Shown: positions 24,394-32,021 of the stretch, piece after piece
How the letters are laid out: every line of letters begins with the position of its first letter
How positions within the stretch are numbered: the first letter of the stretch is position 1
Origin: Mycobacterium sp. shizuoka-1
GTDB lineage: Bacteria > Actinomycetota > Actinomycetes > Mycobacteriales > Mycobacteriaceae
DNA length: 64,000 nucleotides
Reading direction: 5' to 3'
Assembly (NCBI RefSeq): GCF_002723835.1
Contig: NZ_BEWG01000077.1
Coordinates: 1-64,000, forward strand
Made by a program: the position numbers and the translations under genes
Notes under the pieces: model-generated
What the model saw: the letters and a program-made list of their open reading frames with translations, nothing else
Database searches by the model: none
What the model was told of the DNA's origin: nothing

Positions 24394-25190
24394 ACAGCGA
24401 CCGGCGCCTTGATCGCCGGGTGCGGATCGTAGTTGCGGATCTCGACATCGTCGTAGGTGTAGTCGAAGATCGAATCACGCTGGCCGAGAACGAGTTCCGG
24501 ATACGGACGCGGGTCGCGGCTCAACTGTTCGGTGACCTGCTCGACGTGGTTGTCATAGATGTGGCAGTCACCGCCGGTCCAGACGAACTCCCCCACGTCC
24601 AGCCCGGCCTGGGCGGCCATCATGTGGGTCAGCAGCGCATAGCTGGCGATGTTGAACGGCACCCCCAGGAACAGGTCGGCGCTGCGCTGATAGAGCTGGC
24701 AGCTCAGCCGCCCGTCGGCCACGTAGAACTGGAACAGCGCGTGGCACGGCGCCAGCGCCATCTGCGGAATCTCGCCGACGTTCCACGCCGAGACGATGAT
24801 CCGCCGGGAATCCGGATCGGTGCGCAGAAGGTGCAGCGCGGCGCTGATCTGGTCGACGTGCTCACCCGACGGCGTGGGCCACGACCGCCACTGAACACCG
24901 TAGACCGGCCCGAGATCGCCCGTGGGAGAAGCCCATTCGTCCCAGATGGTGACTCCGTGTTCGTGCAGCCAGGCGACGTTGGAGTCGCCGCGCAGGAACC
25001 ACAGCAGCTCGTACACCACCGACTTCAGATGCACCTTCTTGGTGGTGATCAGCGGGAAGCCGGCCGACAGGTCGTAGCGCAGCTGGTGGCCGAACAGGCT
25101 GCGGGTGCCGGTACCGGTGCGATCCGATTTCGGTGTGCCGTCGGCGAGCACAAGTCGAAGCAGATCCTCGTACGGCGTGGCGATGGGCAC
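24390..25190 (-). CDS. thyA: Thymidylate synthase ThyA
   Basis: The 266-residue classical thymidylate synthase has RTGTGTRSLFG, the catalytic cysteine in MALAPCHALFQFYV, QRSADLFLGVPFNIASYALLTHMMA and the C-terminal DPHPAIKAPVAV. It converts dUMP to dTMP with methylenetetrahydrofolate and makes dihydrofolate, used by the coupled dfrA product. The GTG at 25190 reproduces the M. tuberculosis start region (TPYEDLLR); the open frame upstream runs across the divergent hydrolase gene. Only 43 bp separate it from that gene. Confidence 0.97.
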   Translation of the reverse strand: MPIATPYEDLLRLVLADGTPKSDRTGTGTRSLFGHQLRYDLSAGFPLITTKKVHLKSVVYELLWFLRGDSNVAWLHEHGVTIWDEWASPTGDLGPVYGVQWRSWPTPSGEHVDQISAALHLLRTDPDSRRIIVSAWNVGEIPQMALAPCHALFQFYVADGRLSCQLYQRSADLFLGVPFNIASYALLTHMMAAQAGLDVGEFVWTGGDCHIYDNHVEQVTEQLSRDPRPYPELVLGQRDSIFDYTYDDVEIRNYDPHPAIKAPVAV

Positions 25191-25233
25191 GCCGCCCAGC
25201 TTACGTCCGGGCACAGGGAGTACAAACGAAGCC

Positions 25234-25974
25234 ATGCCGACCATCTCTGACACCGTCACCACCGCCGATGGCACCTGCCCAGTCGCCCTGGCCGTCCCCG
25301 ACGGGCCCGGCCCCTGGCCGGCGGTGATCATGTATCCCGATGCCGGGGGCACCCGGCCGGCCGCGGTGAACATGGCGATCGCGCTGGCCGGGCTGGGCTA
25401 CCTGGTGCTGGTGCCTGATGTCTACTACCGCAGCGGCGACTGGAAGCCGTTCGACATGGAGACCGTGTTTACCGACCAGGCCGAGCGGCAGCGGTTGTTC
25501 TCGATGATCTCCAGCATCACCCCCGACACGATGGAGAGCGATGCCCGCGCGTTCTTCGACTACCTGGCGGCACGCCCCGAGGTCAGCGGCCAGACCTTCG
25601 GCACCACCGGCTACTGCATGGGCGGGCGCACGTCGGTGACCGTCGCCGGCCGGGTGCCGGAGCGGGTCGCGGCGGCGATGTCGTTCCACGGCGGCGGACT
25701 GGCATCCGACGATCCGGGCAGCCCGCACCTGCTCGCCGACCGGATCCGGGCGGCGGTCTACGTCGGCGGAGCCCAGGACGACGCCTCGTTCACCACCGAC
25801 CAGGCCGAGACCCTGGACAAGGCACTGACCGACGCCGGCGTCGAGCACACCATCGAGTGGTATGCCGCGGCGCACGGCTTCGCGGTTCCCGACAACAGCA
25901 CCTACGACGAGGCTGCCGCGCAGCGGCACTGGGACGCGACGAGGGACTTCTTCGCCGCTCACCTACCTCGCTGA
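25234..25974 (+). CDS. Dienelactone hydrolase family protein
   Basis: The 246-residue alpha/beta hydrolase has the cysteine nucleophile elbow GYCMGG (about residue 130), an acid after VYVGGAQDDASF and His in AAAHGFAVPD. This Cys-Asp-His set is the dienelactone hydrolase pattern. It corresponds to Rv2765. The natural substrate in mycobacteria is unknown. ATG 25234 was chosen because the upstream frame lies inside thyA. Its last 12 bp overlap the convergent membrane-protein gene. Confidence 0.87.
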   Translation: MPTISDTVTTADGTCPVALAVPDGPGPWPAVIMYPDAGGTRPAAVNMAIALAGLGYLVLVPDVYYRSGDWKPFDMETVFTDQAERQRLFSMISSITPDTMESDARAFFDYLAARPEVSGQTFGTTGYCMGGRTSVTVAGRVPERVAAAMSFHGGGLASDDPGSPHLLADRIRAAVYVGGAQDDASFTTDQAETLDKALTDAGVEHTIEWYAAAHGFAVPDNSTYDEAAAQRHWDATRDFFAAHLPR

Positions 25975-26430
25975 GTCCTCGGGGTGGCGGCTGCGGCGGA
26001 TGCTGGCCAGCCCGCGGATCACGCCGCGGGAGGCGTAGACCGCGACAACGGCCGACAGGATGATCAAGAAGACGAACATCACCAGCCAGTTGCTGCGGCT
26101 GTGCGGCACATTCCACCAGACGATGGTGAACAGCACGGCACAGATGAAGACCACGATGTCGCGCCAGTTTCCCTTGTAGGACGAGGCGATCTCCCGTAGT
26201 TCGCGGGACTTCTCGGTGGTGGCGATCAGGTCGAGGATGCGGGCGTCGATGCTGTTGCGCAGCGCCGTGCGCAACTCGACGTTCTCCTCGGGGATCTTCT
26301 CGAGCAGGTCGATGTCGTCCTTGATCATGCCGCGGAAATCGGGGCCCCGCAGATTGCCCGCGGCGATGCCCAGCAGCGCACCACCCGCGATCGGGGCGGC
26401 CCCCAGTGCGATATCAGCGATTCCCGGCAT
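25963..26430 (-). CDS. Conserved membrane protein of unknown function
   Basis: I do not recognise a family. The 155-residue protein has a hydrophobic N-terminal Ala/Gly segment (about 7-24), a helical middle region (40-82) rich in charged residues (IKDDIDLLEKIPEEN, ATTEKSRELREIASSYKGNW) and two clear membrane spans at 91-108 and 115-133. A basic tail follows. A strong AAGGAGG ribosome site supports the ATG at 26430. It overlaps the convergent dienelactone hydrolase by 12 bp. The disrupted flavodoxin gene lies just upstream on the same strand and may originally have been co-transcribed. Confidence 0.75.
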   Translation of the reverse strand: MPGIADIALGAAPIAGGALLGIAAGNLRGPDFRGMIKDDIDLLEKIPEENVELRTALRNSIDARILDLIATTEKSRELREIASSYKGNWRDIVVFICAVLFTIVWWNVPHSRSNWLVMFVFLIILSAVVAVYASRGVIRGLASIRRSRHPEDSAR

Positions 26431-26488
26431 GGCGCCTCCTTAGGTCGTCACAGGGAGGGTAATGCTCACGGCCCGGCGCGGTGCCGGT

Positions 26489-26728
26489 CTAGGCCATCAA
26501 TGTCGCGGCGAGGGTGGCACCGAGATTCCAGCACGCTTCGAGGTCGGCCTTGGCCGGCTTACCCGACACGATCACGGTCTGCGCGGCCCGCTCCCAGCCC
26601 AGCCCGGCGGTGATCCCGTCGAGGGCCCGCTGCGCTCCCTCGGTGCCTTCGTTGCCGTGCAGGTAGACCCCGAACGGCCGGCCCCGGGTGGCATCCAGCA
26701 GTTGGTAGTAGGACTGGTCGAAGGCGTG
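26489..26728 (-). pseudogene. 3' fragment of a flavodoxin-like gene (left border of insert)
   Basis: Seventy-nine codons plus stop align without gaps to the last 79 residues of the intact flavodoxin-like gene at 29111-29563 (HAFDQSYYQLLDATRGRP... against HALDQLYYPCLDSTRGRP...). Identity by eye is roughly 80 percent. Homology stops at 26728, where phage-like sequence begins. The matching 5' fragment is at 31432-31536; 36 codons of the middle are missing from both pieces. The longer open frame upstream of 26728 is foreign sequence read through. Confidence 0.85.
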
Positions 26729-26735
26729 ATTCTTA

Positions 26736-27580
26736 GTCACCCGTGTCCACCCCGGCGGCTCAGCGCTGCTGGTGATGACCCGCTGGGATGAACAAGATCT
26801 CGCCGGATACCTCCTCGACAACGAAGCCGACGTCTGGACCCACACAAACTTCCCCGCCGTCAGCGAGGTTGGCGTCCCCGACGTGCTCGACCGAGAACCT
26901 GGCACCGCCATGACCTCGGCCCTGGGGTTCACCGCCGAGCACTACTCAGCGGCGCGACGGACCTCTGGTGAGCGAGCCTGGTACAGCCTCTACATGGGCA
27001 GCCCGACGACACCGGAAGGTGGGCTGATCCTACGAAAGTGGTTCGATGACTGGCGGATGGCCGTTGCGCCGCCACGTCCGGTCAAGACCGTCGTCGGTGT
27101 CGACCCATCGGACTCCGGTCGCGGCGACGCCTGCGGGCTCGTCGCCGCGTCGATGACCGACGACGGTGTCGTCGCCCTGATCGCCGACGCCTCCGAACCG
27201 CCCACGAGCGAGCAATGGGCACAGCGGGCCGTACAACTCGCCGCCGACGTCGGTGCCTCCGAGATCGCCGTCGAGACCTACACCGCCGGGGAGACCTACA
27301 GGCGAGTTGTGCGAGATGCGCTGCACCGCGCAAAGATCGACCGGCACATCACAGTCACACCGTGGCGAGGCAAGGGTGACGCCGAAGCCCGATCCGCTGC
27401 GATCCGTCAGGCCCTCGAAGTCGGCACCTGCCGGGTCGCGGGCACCTCCCCGACTTCGAGGCGTCGGCGGTCACCTGGCAAAGCGGCCAACACCAGCCCT
27501 ACTCGCTGGCCGCAGCTGTGATCGCCCATGACCGGCTGGTGAAGTCAGCCGGTCAGAAGTGGACCGTCGTATCCCGCTCT
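26736..27580 (+). pseudogene. Phage terminase large-subunit remnant (nuclease domain), truncated and frameshifted
   Basis: The frame begins abruptly at the island border with VTRVHPGGSALLVMTRWDEQDLAG, the end of the terminase ATPase domain (usually TRWHEDDLAG). It continues through YMGSPTTPEGGLILRKWF, GVDPSDSGRGDACGLV (nuclease Asp) and VETYTAGETYRRV. The Walker A part is missing. Near 27440 the frame shifts by one base: the terminase C-terminus (AGHLPDFEASAVTWQSGQHQP, SLAAAVIAHDRLV) continues in the next frame. A one-base loss in a run at GCGGGCACC explains this. It is therefore dead as a packaging motor. Confidence 0.85.
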
Positions 27581-27718
27581 ACATCGAACGCCGTGCACGA
27601 CAGTGCCAGCAGAGCACACCCCTGCATGGATGCGCCGACGATTGAGCGGCGGGTAGCCTTTCACCCGCCATCGACCACGGTCAGATTGTCATTGATCGGG
27701 CGTAGGCTGCGGGTCACT

Positions 27719-29098
27719 ATGAGCTTGAGCAACATCGACAAGACCCGACAGTTGCGCACCGAGGATGAGCTTCACGGGTTGGTCGAGGCCATTCACGATT
27801 CACCCCCGAGCACTCAAGAGACGAATTGGCTTGAGTGGAAGAGCGGACTAGCCCTGGGCGCAGCGGAGGGCCGGTTTGCTGTTGGGAAGGCCATCCTAGG
27901 GTTTGCTAACCGATCGGTCACCCAGGCCCAGCTTGCCCTTGAGGGCGTCGTATACATGGTCGTCGGTGTTGGGCCAGGCGCAGCTCCCGGCGTACCGGCT
28001 TTCGACCATGCCACCCTCGGACAGAGGATCAAGACCTACGCCGACGGGCCGCGCTGGACGCCCCACTACGTCGACTTCGCGGGCGTGACGGTGTTGGTGA
28101 TCGTGATCGAGCCTCCCCGGCCCGGTGACCCGATCCACACGCTGCAGAAGGAGTTCAGCAACGACAAGACCCGCCATCAAGCGGGCACCATATTTCATCG
28201 GGGTGCGGCGCATACTGAGCCCGCTGGCCCCAAAGAGATCGCGATGTTGCAGGAGCGTCTGATTGAGGGTCAACGCGAGCCAGACTTGGACCTGGCGCTC
28301 AGTCCCTCCGCCGAACCACTCATTCGGCTCAACGCCGGCCCAAAGCAGGTCGATGGCTGGTTAACGCAACACGAACGATATGTCCGCGCCAATAGCGGAG
28401 CGCCGCCTCCTCCTCCGCCGCCACGGGAAGCGCAGACGCCGTACGAACGTCTTGCGGGCTTGTCGGATCTTTCCAGCGGTATAGGCGGCACGTTCGTGAC
28501 CAGGATGATGTACGCAGACCCGAAAGACCAGGAAGAGTTCGACCGGCGGGTGAAGGGTTATCTCTCGAAGGTGCGGCGCGTCATGCTCGGCAACATCATC
28601 AAGAACATCGTCCGATCCGACGAGAAGAACAAGGTGTACTTCACCGTTGGCAACCTGACGGACGATCCCGTGGTCGGTGTGCAGTTCACCGTGATCGTCC
28701 CCCGAAGCAAGTTGCTGGTGTTCACCTCGGCGCCGAGCGTCGACCAGCTGCCGCCACTACCCCGGTGGCCCGACGAGTTCCGCGATCGGATGGCGGGCAA
28801 CGCTGCGCCGTCGGCTCTACCGCAGGACTACGACTTCACGCCACTCCGAGGTTCGGTCAGCGAGACCAGCGGCGGGTTCGAGGTGACCTGGGACGTTGGA
28901 GACCTTCGGCCGGGCGCATGGTCTCGGCGCCTGGAGATCACCGTCGTGCCCGGCCCCGACGCGCCCGAAGAAGTTGAGATCACGATGACGGCGGGCGCGA
29001 TGAATCGCCGCCGCCGCGTGACCGAGAAGACCACCCTCTCAATCTCTTCGGACGAATGGACTCCAGACGACTTCTACATTGCTGAGCCGGACGACTGA
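27719..29098 (+). CDS. AlbA/Schlafen-type ATP-binding domain protein, possible defence protein
   Basis: The 459-residue protein has in its first 170 residues the AlbA_2/Schlafen pattern: ETNWLEWKSGL (Glu39, Lys41), ILGFANRS (60-66) and a beta strand YMVVGVG (79-85), then GTIFHRGAAHTEPAGPKE. A Pro-rich stretch of eight prolines (about residues 225-235) links to a C-terminal region of unknown fold with beta-rich character (VYFTVGNLTDDPVVGVQFTVIVPRS; PGAWSRRLEITVVPG). AlbA_2 proteins are common in phage-defence loci. The ATG at 27719 is my choice; the frame is open upstream only because the terminase remnant runs in the same frame. No strong ribosome site is visible. Confidence 0.7.
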   Translation: MSLSNIDKTRQLRTEDELHGLVEAIHDSPPSTQETNWLEWKSGLALGAAEGRFAVGKAILGFANRSVTQAQLALEGVVYMVVGVGPGAAPGVPAFDHATLGQRIKTYADGPRWTPHYVDFAGVTVLVIVIEPPRPGDPIHTLQKEFSNDKTRHQAGTIFHRGAAHTEPAGPKEIAMLQERLIEGQREPDLDLALSPSAEPLIRLNAGPKQVDGWLTQHERYVRANSGAPPPPPPPREAQTPYERLAGLSDLSSGIGGTFVTRMMYADPKDQEEFDRRVKGYLSKVRRVMLGNIIKNIVRSDEKNKVYFTVGNLTDDPVVGVQFTVIVPRSKLLVFTSAPSVDQLPPLPRWPDEFRDRMAGNAAPSALPQDYDFTPLRGSVSETSGGFEVTWDVGDLRPGAWSRRLEITVVPGPDAPEEVEITMTAGAMNRRRRVTEKTTLSISSDEWTPDDFYIAEPDD

Positions 29099-29110
29099 CA
29101 GTGCTAACCG

Positions 29111-29563
29111 TCACCTCATCAGGCTGGCCGCGACCGTCGCGCCGAGGTTCCAGCACGCCTCAAGGTCGGTACTGGTCGGCTTGCCCGACACGATCACCGT
29201 CTGGGCAGCCTGTTCCCACCCGAGCCCAGTGATGATGCCGTCGAGCGCGCGGACAGCACCCTCGGTGCCCTCGTTGCCGTGCAGCCAGACGCCGAACGGC
29301 CTCCCCCGCGTCGAATCCAGGCACGGGTAGTACAGCTGGTCGAGCGCGTGCTTGAGAGCGCCCGAGACGTAGCCAAGGTTCACGGGCGAGCCCAGCAGGT
29401 AGCCGTCAGCCTCTAGCGCCTCGGTGGGCGAGCAGGTCAACGCCGGCCGGCGCACGACATCGACACCCTCGATCTCGGGATCGTTCGCACCAGCTAGCAC
29501 CGCCTCGAACATCTCATGGCAGTGCGGAGACGGAGTGTGGTGAACGATCAACAGACGTGGCAT
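29111..29563 (-). CDS. Intact flavodoxin-like/NADPH-dependent FMN reductase-type protein carried by the island
   Basis: The 150-residue protein has a flavodoxin-like fold. The N-terminal LLIVHHTPSPHC phosphate-loop region is followed by ADGYLLGSPVNLGYVSGALKHALDQLYYP, with the GSP(V)N isoalloxazine loop, and GVWLHGNEGTEGAVRALD. M. tuberculosis Rv2771c is a similar 150-residue protein. The N-terminal 35 and C-terminal 79 residues match the two broken pieces at the island borders at roughly 80 percent identity, so it is a diverged homologue, not a recent copy. It starts 9 bp after the mrr stop on the same strand, so it is probably co-transcribed with mrr. Confidence 0.85.
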   Translation of the reverse strand: MPRLLIVHHTPSPHCHEMFEAVLAGANDPEIEGVDVVRRPALTCSPTEALEADGYLLGSPVNLGYVSGALKHALDQLYYPCLDSTRGRPFGVWLHGNEGTEGAVRALDGIITGLGWEQAAQTVIVSGKPTSTDLEACWNLGATVAASLMR

Positions 29564-29572
29564 GAACGAGCC

Positions 29573-30493
29573 TCAGATCGAATCGAAGAAGTCTTCATCG
29601 AGCCGATAGAGGGTCACCGATTGCTCCGGTTGAACCCCGACGCCGTGCTCCACTAGTAGCTCAGCGAGCCGTGCACCATCGATCAGCTCTATACGGGCAT
29701 TGATGCGTTCCGCCTCGTCAATCGCACCCCTGGTGAAACGCGACGTCGTGATGAAAACGCCACGGTCACCCTGCTGGGAGAGAAGTGCCCCGGCGAAGCC
29801 GTGAATCGCGGGTCGATCGACCGGTGCGTCGGTATACCGTTTGGCCTGAACGTAAATGCGGTCCAAGCCGAGCGGGTCTTGACTGATGATGCCGTCGATT
29901 CCGCCGTCTGCAGTGGGAGCCGTCCGGTGTGCCGAGCCCTTTCGCCCATATCCCATGCGGTCGAGCAACCGAATGACCAATTCCTCAAACCCAGTGGGCG
30001 TCAGCTTGAGCGCCGCAGCGAGCACTTCCCTCTCGACTGCGGCCCGGTTGATCCGCTCTGCGCGTTCCGCCAGATCGTTTGGCGTGCTGAACTCTTCGTC
30101 ATTGCTCGCCGACTTCTGGTCCCCGTCATCGTCGGTCGCAGAGCGGCCACGCTTCCGGTCTCGGAACTCCAAGAACGCGGGGTAAGCCTCAAGCGCTTTG
30201 GTGTCGATCCGCTGCGGGTACTGGTCGAGCGCGGCGCGGCCTTCGTCCGAGATTCTGACGAGTCCGCGCCCTGGTCGCTCGATGAGCCCCGCCTGGCTGA
30301 GATACGAAAGTGCCCATCCCGCACGATTATCAATGCGCTTCTGCCCGCTTGGCACTTTTGCTGTCCGCTCTTCGGGAGTGAGGTTGAACTCGTCGGCCAT
30401 CGAGTCGATCACGTCTCGTGACCGGCGAACTTCGCCGTTTGCCAGTGATGCCAACACAGGCCGCATGAGCGTTTGATAGTCAGGGATCGTCAC
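29573..30493 (-). CDS. mrr: Mrr-type restriction endonuclease (type IV)
   Basis: The 306-residue protein has an N-terminal winged-helix Mrr_N domain (about 1-90; MRPVLASLANGEVRRSRDVIDSMADEF and WALSYLSQAGLIERPGRG). A charged linker follows. The C-terminal Mrr catalytic domain has the PD-(D/E)xK variant D200 in DGGIDGIISQD and Q216-A-K218 in YVQAKRY. Mrr enzymes cut modified DNA. The family is about 304 residues long, so this copy looks complete. The start is GTG with GGAAGG upstream. It is divergent from the HEPN-like gene and is followed 9 bp later by the flavodoxin-like gene. Confidence 0.93.
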   Translation of the reverse strand: MTIPDYQTLMRPVLASLANGEVRRSRDVIDSMADEFNLTPEERTAKVPSGQKRIDNRAGWALSYLSQAGLIERPGRGLVRISDEGRAALDQYPQRIDTKALEAYPAFLEFRDRKRGRSATDDDGDQKSASNDEEFSTPNDLAERAERINRAAVEREVLAAALKLTPTGFEELVIRLLDRMGYGRKGSAHRTAPTADGGIDGIISQDPLGLDRIYVQAKRYTDAPVDRPAIHGFAGALLSQQGDRGVFITTSRFTRGAIDEAERINARIELIDGARLAELLVEHGVGVQPEQSVTLYRLDEDFFDSI

Positions 30494-30623
30494 TTTGCAA
30501 CCTTCCAGCCTGCCAAGTCCATAAGTAGCTATTTAGTAAGACACCTTGCTGCACAAAAGTGCTTAAGGGCGCGCCAGGTTCACTCTCTGTATCTCGAAGT
30601 CTGACCAACGCTAACGTGGCCTG
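30494..30623. promoter_or_regulatory. AT-rich divergent promoter region between mrr and the HEPN-like gene
   Basis: This 130-bp gap is the most A+T-rich stretch in the window, with TAAGTAGCTATTTAGTAA near its centre and a small hairpin GCAC-AAAA-GTGC (30551-30562). It must drive mrr leftward and the HEPN-like gene rightward. Shared control of the two genes is plausible, but individual promoter elements are not certain. Confidence 0.55.
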
Positions 30624-31343
30624 GTGACAGCAGACGACGATTCAGAGACCAACCTTCGGTCATGCCCGCTTGTGCTGACGCATGACCGTCTATTCGAATG
30701 TCACTTCCAGCTCCATCAGATGATCGCCGGCTATCATCACCCTGCTCCGTTCAGATACTCCGCCAACGCGTTCCTTGCCAGTTCGAAATCTGCACTGGAG
30801 ATGGTACGGCTGGACATGGAAAAGGAGGGCGAGAACGCGTGGCGTCGCGAGCGTGTGGGTCACGTGTTGGCCGATGATTTGTTCTCCCAGTTCAATGTTG
30901 CCCGCAACTTCGTCATCCATCAGGGAAGCTTAATTCGCTCCAGCCGGGTTGAAGTTGGAGTCTTCGCATACCGTCGTCTAAAGCTGGCGCTCAGCACCGA
31001 ACTCAAAACTGACGAGCCCAGTCATATCCTCATCGATCGCGTCGCGAACAGCGGTTCCATTTCGATGTTCGTTCCTGCCGACCGGCCAGTTATCGGAGAA
31101 CAGCTTGGCGTTCGGCGTGTATATCGCGAGCCTAAGTTGAGTACCGAACACGATGTCTTGACCGCCAGTGAGATGATTCTGAACCAACTGTGCAGCCTGG
31201 TTGATGACTGCCATTCGCACCTCGGGGTGCCGTTTGACGCTGAGGCGCATGAATGCAACATCGCGCACGACCTAGAACAGCACGCGACCCTACTGGAAAC
31301 GGATATAGATCCATCGCTCGTGGAGAAATGGGGCTGGGACTGA
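30624..31343 (+). CDS. Hypothetical protein with a HEPN-like RNxxxH motif
   Basis: I know no named family for this 239-residue protein. Its N-terminal half is helical (FECHFQLHQMIAGYHHPAPF, NAFLASSKSALEMVRLDME) and holds RNFVIH at residues 94-99. That is the R-N-xxx-H pattern of HEPN ribonucleases, placed on a helix as expected. The C-terminal half has a mixed segment and a second helical part with His- and Cys-rich stretches (DDCHSHLG, EAHECNIAHDLEQH). Position in a defence-like island next to mrr supports an antiphage or toxin role, which is an inference. The start is GTG. Base composition is lower in GC than the backbone. Confidence 0.65.
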   Translation: MTADDDSETNLRSCPLVLTHDRLFECHFQLHQMIAGYHHPAPFRYSANAFLASSKSALEMVRLDMEKEGENAWRRERVGHVLADDLFSQFNVARNFVIHQGSLIRSSRVEVGVFAYRRLKLALSTELKTDEPSHILIDRVANSGSISMFVPADRPVIGEQLGVRRVYREPKLSTEHDVLTASEMILNQLCSLVDDCHSHLGVPFDAEAHECNIAHDLEQHATLLETDIDPSLVEKWGWD

Positions 31344-31352
31344 GTTGGGAAT

Positions 31353-31367
31353 CTCGCTATTAGCGAG
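31353..31367. terminator. Perfect 7-bp inverted repeat after the HEPN-like gene
   Basis: CTCGCTA-T-TAGCGAG lies 9 bp after the HEPN-like stop and near the right island border at about 31431. It could be a short terminator or a remnant of a recombination site. No T-run follows. The rest of 31344-31431 shows no gene. Confidence 0.45.
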
Positions 31368-31431
31368 TGATTTGCACGGCAACCGTCGCCCTCAGCGCCA
31401 CACCGCGCCAAGTCCACCGTCTCGGGCTAGC

Positions 31432-31536
31432 CTCGACGCCCGCGATGTCCGGATCGCTCGCCCCGGCCAGCACCGCCTCGAACATCTCCTGGCAGTGCGG
31501 CGACGGAGTGTGGTGGACGATCAGCAGACGCTTCAT
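31432..31536 (-). pseudogene. 5' fragment of the split flavodoxin-like gene (right border of insert)
   Basis: The first 35 codons (MKRLLIVHHTPSPHCQEMF...DPDIAGVE) align with residues 1-35 of the intact gene at 29111-29563, then homology stops. The frame runs on for 23 foreign codons to a stop at 31360. Its ATG overlaps the TGA of the deazaflavin-type oxidoreductase gene (ATGA, 31533-31536), so the original gene was translationally coupled as the fourth gene of a dapB operon. Together with 26489-26728 it proves a single gene was split here. Confidence 0.87.
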
Positions 31537-32021
31537 CGCGACTCGGCGATCGGGGTCAGGACGACGACCGGGATCTGACGCGTCGTCCTCTTCTCGTAGT
31601 CGGTGAAGTAGGGATACATCGCCACCAGGCGGCCCCAGAGCTCCGCTCGCTGCGCGGCGCTCACCTGCCTGGCCTGCACCCGGACGGTGTCGCCCATGAC
31701 CTGTACCTCTGCGACGGGATTCGCCTTCAGATTCAGCCACCACACCGGGTCGGTGTCGCTGCCCGAATAGGCCGCCGCGATGACGAAGTCGTCACCGTCG
31801 CGCAGGTAGATCAGCGGCACGGTGCGCGGCTTGCCGGTCTTTCGCCCGGTGACGGTCAACAACAGGGTCGGGTATTTCGGGTTCTGGGCCTTGCCGCCGC
31901 TGGCTCGATAGGCCAACGCGTGCAGTGCGCTGAACGCTCTGGTGACGGGTCGCATGGCGGGCCGTCGCAACACATCGCTGGCGGCGTTGAACAGCCGTGC
32001 GGCCGCGCTACGCTCGGTCAT
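31533..32021 (-). CDS. Deazaflavin (F420)-dependent nitroreductase family protein (Ddn-like)
   Basis: The 162-residue protein belongs to the F420H2-dependent quinone reductase/Ddn family. It has LLLTVTGRKTGKPRTVPLIYLRDGDDFVIAAAYSGSDTDPVWWLNLKANP, the split-barrel core that binds F420, and the later EKRTTRQIPVVVL. Members reduce quinones and some nitro compounds with F420H2. The ATG at 32021 overlaps the upstream gene by 4 nt; its stop overlaps the broken flavodoxin start by 4 nt. The chain dapB, membrane protein, Ddn-like, flavodoxin forms one coupled operon. Confidence 0.9.
   Translation of the reverse strand: MTERSAAARLFNAASDVLRRPAMRPVTRAFSALHALAYRASGGKAQNPKYPTLLLTVTGRKTGKPRTVPLIYLRDGDDFVIAAAYSGSDTDPVWWLNLKANPVAEVQVMGDTVRVQARQVSAAQRAELWGRLVAMYPYFTDYEKRTTRQIPVVVLTPIAESR

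Larger units (their letters stand above)
26729..31431. mobile_element. Foreign island inserted in a flavodoxin-like gene (prophage remnant with defence genes)
   Basis: The segment lies between the 3' and 5' pieces of one split gene and has no counterpart in the remembered M. tuberculosis order. It is visibly richer in A+T, especially 27.7-31.4 kb. Contents are a decayed phage terminase, an AlbA/Schlafen-like gene, an intact flavodoxin-like gene, an Mrr-type nuclease gene and a likely HEPN gene. I see no integrase, transposase, tRNA or convincing flanking repeats, so the means of entry is unknown. Boundaries are defined by where flavodoxin homology ends. Confidence 0.75.

Noticed and set aside
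28405..28430. CCT/CCG-rich run in the AlbA-like gene as a possible microsatellite or site of slippage
   Set aside because: It encodes a proline linker in an uninterrupted frame, with no sign of a frame change.
26729..31431. Attachment-site repeats at the island ends
   Set aside because: Only a 7-bp GTCCACC match was seen near both junctions, which is within chance in this GC-rich sequence; no integrase or tRNA is present.
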